A stretch of 30,782 bases of DNA, from the IMG/VR virus record IMGVR_UViG_3300005289_000001, positions 1 through 30,782 of that record, one strand, 5' to 3'. The notes below the pieces were generated by a model, which saw nothing but the letters and a program-made list of their open reading frames with translations, searched no databases and was not told the DNA's origin. Of this stretch, positions 30,180-30,782 are shown one piece after another (position 1 is the stretch's first letter; each line of letters begins with the position of its first letter). The stretch is from a virus. The position numbers and the translations under genes are program-made.

Positions 30180-30503
30180 GTGGAATACGCACCACAGTGT
30201 AAACAAATGACTGCCAAGAAAGTTTGGTATGGTTTAATTAATTGTATATAGCTTGGGGCATGCAATCCCGATTGATGTTAATTAAGCTTGGCATACGCAG
30301 TGCCTGACCGCCTGAAAGTAGGCAATTTAGAGAAGTGAATAAAAGCATGATAGACATGTGGAGGATTGGATACTGTCCGTGGGAGGTCGTCCACTTTGCC
30401 GAAACCCAACTCTGCCGATACATGAACAATGACACTTGTAGAAGTAGCGTAGTTGTTCACTTCATTTAAGTTTACTCCTCTGCCTCCTTCGGGAGGTTTT
30501 TTT
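30180..30503 (+). ncRNA. Candidate structured non-coding RNA, about 320 nt
   Basis: About 320 bases without a convincing gene, visibly richer in G+C than the flanks, bounded by a possible promoter and a strong terminator. Complementary segments that I can see: GTGG/CCAC (30180/30192), TTAATTAA/TTAATTAA (30234/30278), GGCA/TGCC (30290/30301), GCCT/AGGC (30310/30320), a long-range GAAGTGAA/TTCACTTC (30332/30456), and inside it GTGGA/TCCAC (30358/30390), GGA/TCC (30368/30376) and ACTT/AAGT (30434/30442). It matches no RNA family I know; it is not tRNA, tmRNA, RNase P or 6S-like. A 40-codon frame (30347-30469) overlaps it. Confidence 0.5.
30483..30503 (+). terminator. Rho-independent terminator
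   Basis: CCTCC / GGAGG with a TTCG tetraloop and seven T: a strong rightward terminator at the end of the putative RNA. Confidence 0.9.
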
Positions 30504-30513
30504 GCTTAAAATA

Positions 30514-30549
30514 TTTGCAATAGTAAAATAATTAAGTTACTATAGTTAA
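30514..30549 (+). promoter_or_regulatory. Early promoter with two candidate operator sites
   Basis: -35 TTGCAA (30515-30520), 17-bp spacer, -10 TACTAT (30538-30543). TTTGCAATAGTAAA (30514-30527), identical to the 23311 site, covers the -35. A second, weaker copy GTTACTATAGTTAA (30536-30549) covers the -10. The only promoter here with two sites. Confidence 0.72.
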
Positions 30550-30568
30550 ATAAATAGGAGGTTGTTAA

Positions 30569-30736
30569 ATGAATATTATTCAATTTTGCTGGTTGTTGTT
30601 TGTATTTCTTGGGATGTATATTTTAATATATACAAAATGGTCATTTAGTGATTATTTTACTTATAAATTATTTGCGTCATTTTTTGTATCTGGATTATTG
30701 TCTTTATATTTTATTTGTTGTTTTAACTATTTTTAA
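30569..30736 (+). CDS. Small two-helix membrane protein (55 aa)
   Basis: Starts MNIIQFCWLLFVFLGMYILI. Two hydrophobic helices, about 3-21 and 34-53, are separated by a short polar loop (YTKWSFSDYFTYK), a hairpin in the membrane. AGGAGG precedes ATG 30569. No family recognised. It is under a doubly operator-marked promoter and is therefore an early or repressor-controlled gene; a role in membrane exclusion is conceivable but unproved. Confidence 0.65.
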   Translation: MNIIQFCWLLFVFLGMYILIYTKWSFSDYFTYKLFASFFVSGLLSLYFICCFNYF

Positions 30737-30753
30737 ATTTTTAGGAGAATGAT

Positions 30754-30782
30754 GTGTTTAATTTTATTGATTCAATTAAAAA
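30754..30782 (+). CDS. Start of a gene cut by the right edge
   Basis: GTG 30754 with AGGAG about 8 bases upstream opens a frame (initiator Met, then FNFIDSIK) that runs off the window. ATG 30749, in another frame, has the Shine-Dalgarno too close. Too little is present to judge its product. Confidence 0.4.

Noticed and set aside
30230-30300. Possible tRNA in the G+C-richer island
   Set aside because: No acceptor stem, T-arm sequence or anticodon arm can be arranged; no CCA end.
30238-30460. Two minus-strand frames across the putative RNA
   Set aside because: No ribosome-binding sites, and the terminator points to plus-strand transcription; composition explains the lack of stops.

Overview
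The window is a 30.8 kb, AT-rich piece of a tailed bacteriophage genome with a contractile tail (myovirus morphology). The DUF3383-type sheath with its baseplate set, the family 19 lysozyme-like endolysin, two tail-fibre genes and the compact early region with RecT and a YqaJ-like exonuclease recall phages of Acinetobacter, in particular the Obolenskvirus group. That assignment is inference from gene content, not a database match. No integrase, terminase or capsid gene is in the window, so it is partial and lifestyle cannot be settled from it.

Left part (1-15,850, + strand): the end of a collagen-like protein, then head-to-tail connector genes (DUF4054, gp10-like, small proteins, neck terminator), tail sheath, tail tube, tail assembly chaperone with a -1 ribosomal frameshift, tape measure, and baseplate proteins (Dit-like, plug, hub, spike, gp25/W-like, J-like, DUF2612). 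Two fibre genes with related N-termini follow, the second a beta-helical tailspike. Three small unrelated genes (9147-10029) interrupt the baseplate block. They have their own promoter, a candidate phage operator and flanking hairpins, so they look like a moron cassette. Lysis genes follow (15,887-16,857): holin, endolysin and a hidden 45-residue lipoprotein that resembles an outer-membrane spanin.

Middle: a glycine/glutamine-rich protein and a 97-residue protein on +, ending at a bidirectional terminator. A leftward operon (21,894 to 18,301) then carries a lipoprotein, RecT, exonuclease, a membrane microprotein, a MazG-like pyrophosphohydrolase and a DUF551 protein. A second leftward operon (23,260 to 21,989) starts with an unusual protein that joins a helix-turn-helix, a long coiled coil and a C-terminal membrane anchor, followed by a 25-residue zinc-ribbon-like peptide and a 69-residue protein.

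Right part (23,363-30,782, + strand): a Cro-like HTH protein, small early genes, an orphan Phd-like antitoxin, a Rha/KilAC antirepressor, two replication proteins (DUF1376 and P-like) with candidate origin iterons inside the first, a regulator-like gene, a DUF6378 protein, a PD-(D/E)XK nuclease, a probable structured RNA of about 320 nt and a two-helix membrane peptide. A 14-bp near-palindrome (TTTGCAATAGTAAA and close variants) recurs at six early-type promoters, including that of the moron cassette, and suggests one repressor regulon.

Five genes (DUF4054, neck terminator, MazG-like, recT, Rha/KilAC) are each broken by one base in a homopolymer run, and each reads as a family-typical protein when that base is corrected. 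This points to sequencing error, or less likely to decay. The starts and ends given for these genes assume the correction.
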